This document shows, piece after piece, positions 4,834-5,710 of a stretch of DNA of 5,710 nt. This DNA comes from Deltaproteobacteria bacterium (GTDB lineage Bacteria; UBA10199; SPLOWO2-01-44-7). The stretch is taken from positions 1-5,710 of the forward strand of contig JACQMB010000134.1 in assembly GCA_016203765.1 (NCBI GenBank). The letters run 5' to 3'. Position numbers and translations under genes: made by a program. The notes under the pieces are model-generated. The model was not told where the DNA came from. It did no database searches and was given only the letters and a program-made list of their open reading frames with translations. Each line of letters opens with the position of its first letter. Position 1 is the stretch's first letter.

Positions 4834-5710
4834 ATGGTCTGCCGCGCCGGACATGAAAACGATCCCGTCGAAAGAATGCGGCATTCGTGCGCCCATGTGA
4901 TGGCCGACGCGGTCCAAAAACTTTTTCCCGAAGCCAAAATCACGATCGGGCCGGTCATCGAAGACGGTTTTTATTACGATTTCGATTTTCCGCGCGGCTT
5001 TACCCCCGACGACCTGAAAAAAATCGAGAAAAAAATGGCCGAAATCATCAAAAAAGACCACCCGTTCGAACGGAAAGAGGTGACCAAGGCCGAGGCCGCC
5101 GAACTTTTCAAAAAGCAGAAGGAAAACTACAAGCTCGAAATTCTGGCGGGAATTCCGGACAACCAAGTCAGCCTCTACACCCACGGCGACTTCACCGATT
5201 TATGCAAGGGACCTCATGTCGCCAAGACCGGCGACATCAAGGCCTTCAAACTGTTAAAAGTCTCCGGGGCCTACTGGCGCGGGGATGAAAAAAACCCAAT
5301 GCTCCAGCGGATCTACGGGACCGCCTTTTCCACGCAAAAAGAGATGGAAGATTATCTGCATCAATTGGAAGAGGCCGAAAAAAGGGATCACCGCAAACTG
5401 GGAACCCAACTCGACCTCTTCGCAATCAATCCCGACATCGGCGGCGGGCTGATCCTTTGGCATCCGAAGGGGGCGACCATCCGCCACCTCATTGAGGATT
5501 TTCTGCGCCGCGAGCTGACCGCCGCCGGCTATCAATGGGTGATTACCCCTCATGTGGGCCGCGCCCATTTGTGGGAGACCTCCGGCCATTTGGATTTCTA
5601 CAAGGAAAATATGTACGCCCCGATGGAGGTCGAGGGACAAACCTATTACATCAAGCCGATGAACTGTCCCTTTCACATCCAAATCTTTCAATCCCGCCTG
5701 CGCAGTTACC
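4834..5710 (+). CDS. thrS: Threonyl-tRNA synthetase lacking the TGS domain, 3' end outside window
   Basis: Charges tRNA-Thr with threonine in the cytoplasm. 292 codons are visible before the window ends; the E. coli enzyme has 642 residues. The editing domain comes first: RHSCAH gives H17 and H21, and DLCKGPH gives C124 and H128, the four residues that in E. coli ThrRS (H73, H77, C182, H186) clear mischarged serine. The catalytic core begins near residue 190, with LWETSGHLDFY and KPMNCPFH, where C278 corresponds to the zinc ligand C334. The usual ~60-residue N-terminal TGS domain is absent. The frame has a TAA at 4819-4821, and the sequence back to pilZ is repeat and promoter. Start chosen at 4834, the first ATG after that stop; ATG 4876 would cut too close to H17. 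No Shine-Dalgarno is present. Confidence 0.95.
   Translation, partial: MVCRAGHENDPVERMRHSCAHVMADAVQKLFPEAKITIGPVIEDGFYYDFDFPRGFTPDDLKKIEKKMAEIIKKDHPFERKEVTKAEAAELFKKQKENYKLEILAGIPDNQVSLYTHGDFTDLCKGPHVAKTGDIKAFKLLKVSGAYWRGDEKNPMLQRIYGTAFSTQKEMEDYLHQLEEAEKRDHRKLGTQLDLFAINPDIGGGLILWHPKGATIRHLIEDFLRRELTAAGYQWVITPHVGRAHLWETSGHLDFYKENMYAPMEVEGQTYYIKPMNCPFHIQIFQSRLRSY

Noticed and set aside
4789..5691. Two minus-strand open frames over thrS
   Set aside because: Both lie opposite a well-conserved ThrRS frame and encode Phe/Gly-rich sequence typical of antisense reading.

Overview
The window reads as a chromosomal segment from a Gram-negative-type bacterium of moderately high G+C. Deltaproteobacteria or a related candidate lineage is my best guess, at low confidence. 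It rests on the style of the Gld-type ABC exporter, the PilZ gene, a possible flagellar sigma-28 promoter and the dispersed short repeats. No mobile element, CRISPR array, tRNA or rRNA was seen.

Left part, minus strand (1-2767): a two-gene operon for an ABC-2 type export system. The ATPase (1832-2767) is transcribed first. After 16 bp comes one long open frame (1815 down to the window edge, unfinished) that joins a GldF-like permease to a GldG-like auxiliary protein. A good sigma-70-like promoter lies just upstream of the ATPase. A run of GGACCNN heptamers sits inside the GldG part without breaking the frame.

Middle, plus strand (2830-4763): first, a divergently transcribed two-domain protein with an N-terminal P-loop nucleotide-kinase-like domain and a C-terminal dCMP deaminase. 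This layout recalls the AvcD anti-phage deaminases but also fits housekeeping dUMP synthesis. A 51-bp gap follows, with an exact GCCGATAA sigma-28 -10 box, a strong Shine-Dalgarno and a small palindrome. Next come an unrecognised 160-residue protein and a PilZ c-di-GMP-binding protein whose start overlaps the preceding stop. The two probably form a coupled unit, perhaps linked to motility.

Right part (4734-5710): the pilZ 3' end runs into a 62-bp imperfect inverted repeat made of the same GGACC-type heptamers, which supplies the pilZ stop codon. Then thrS begins, a threonyl-tRNA synthetase without its usual N-terminal TGS domain, continuing past the window edge. The ATPase, the deaminase and thrS all lack a Shine-Dalgarno, and two of them have promoter-like boxes so close to the ATG that leaderless mRNAs are plausible.
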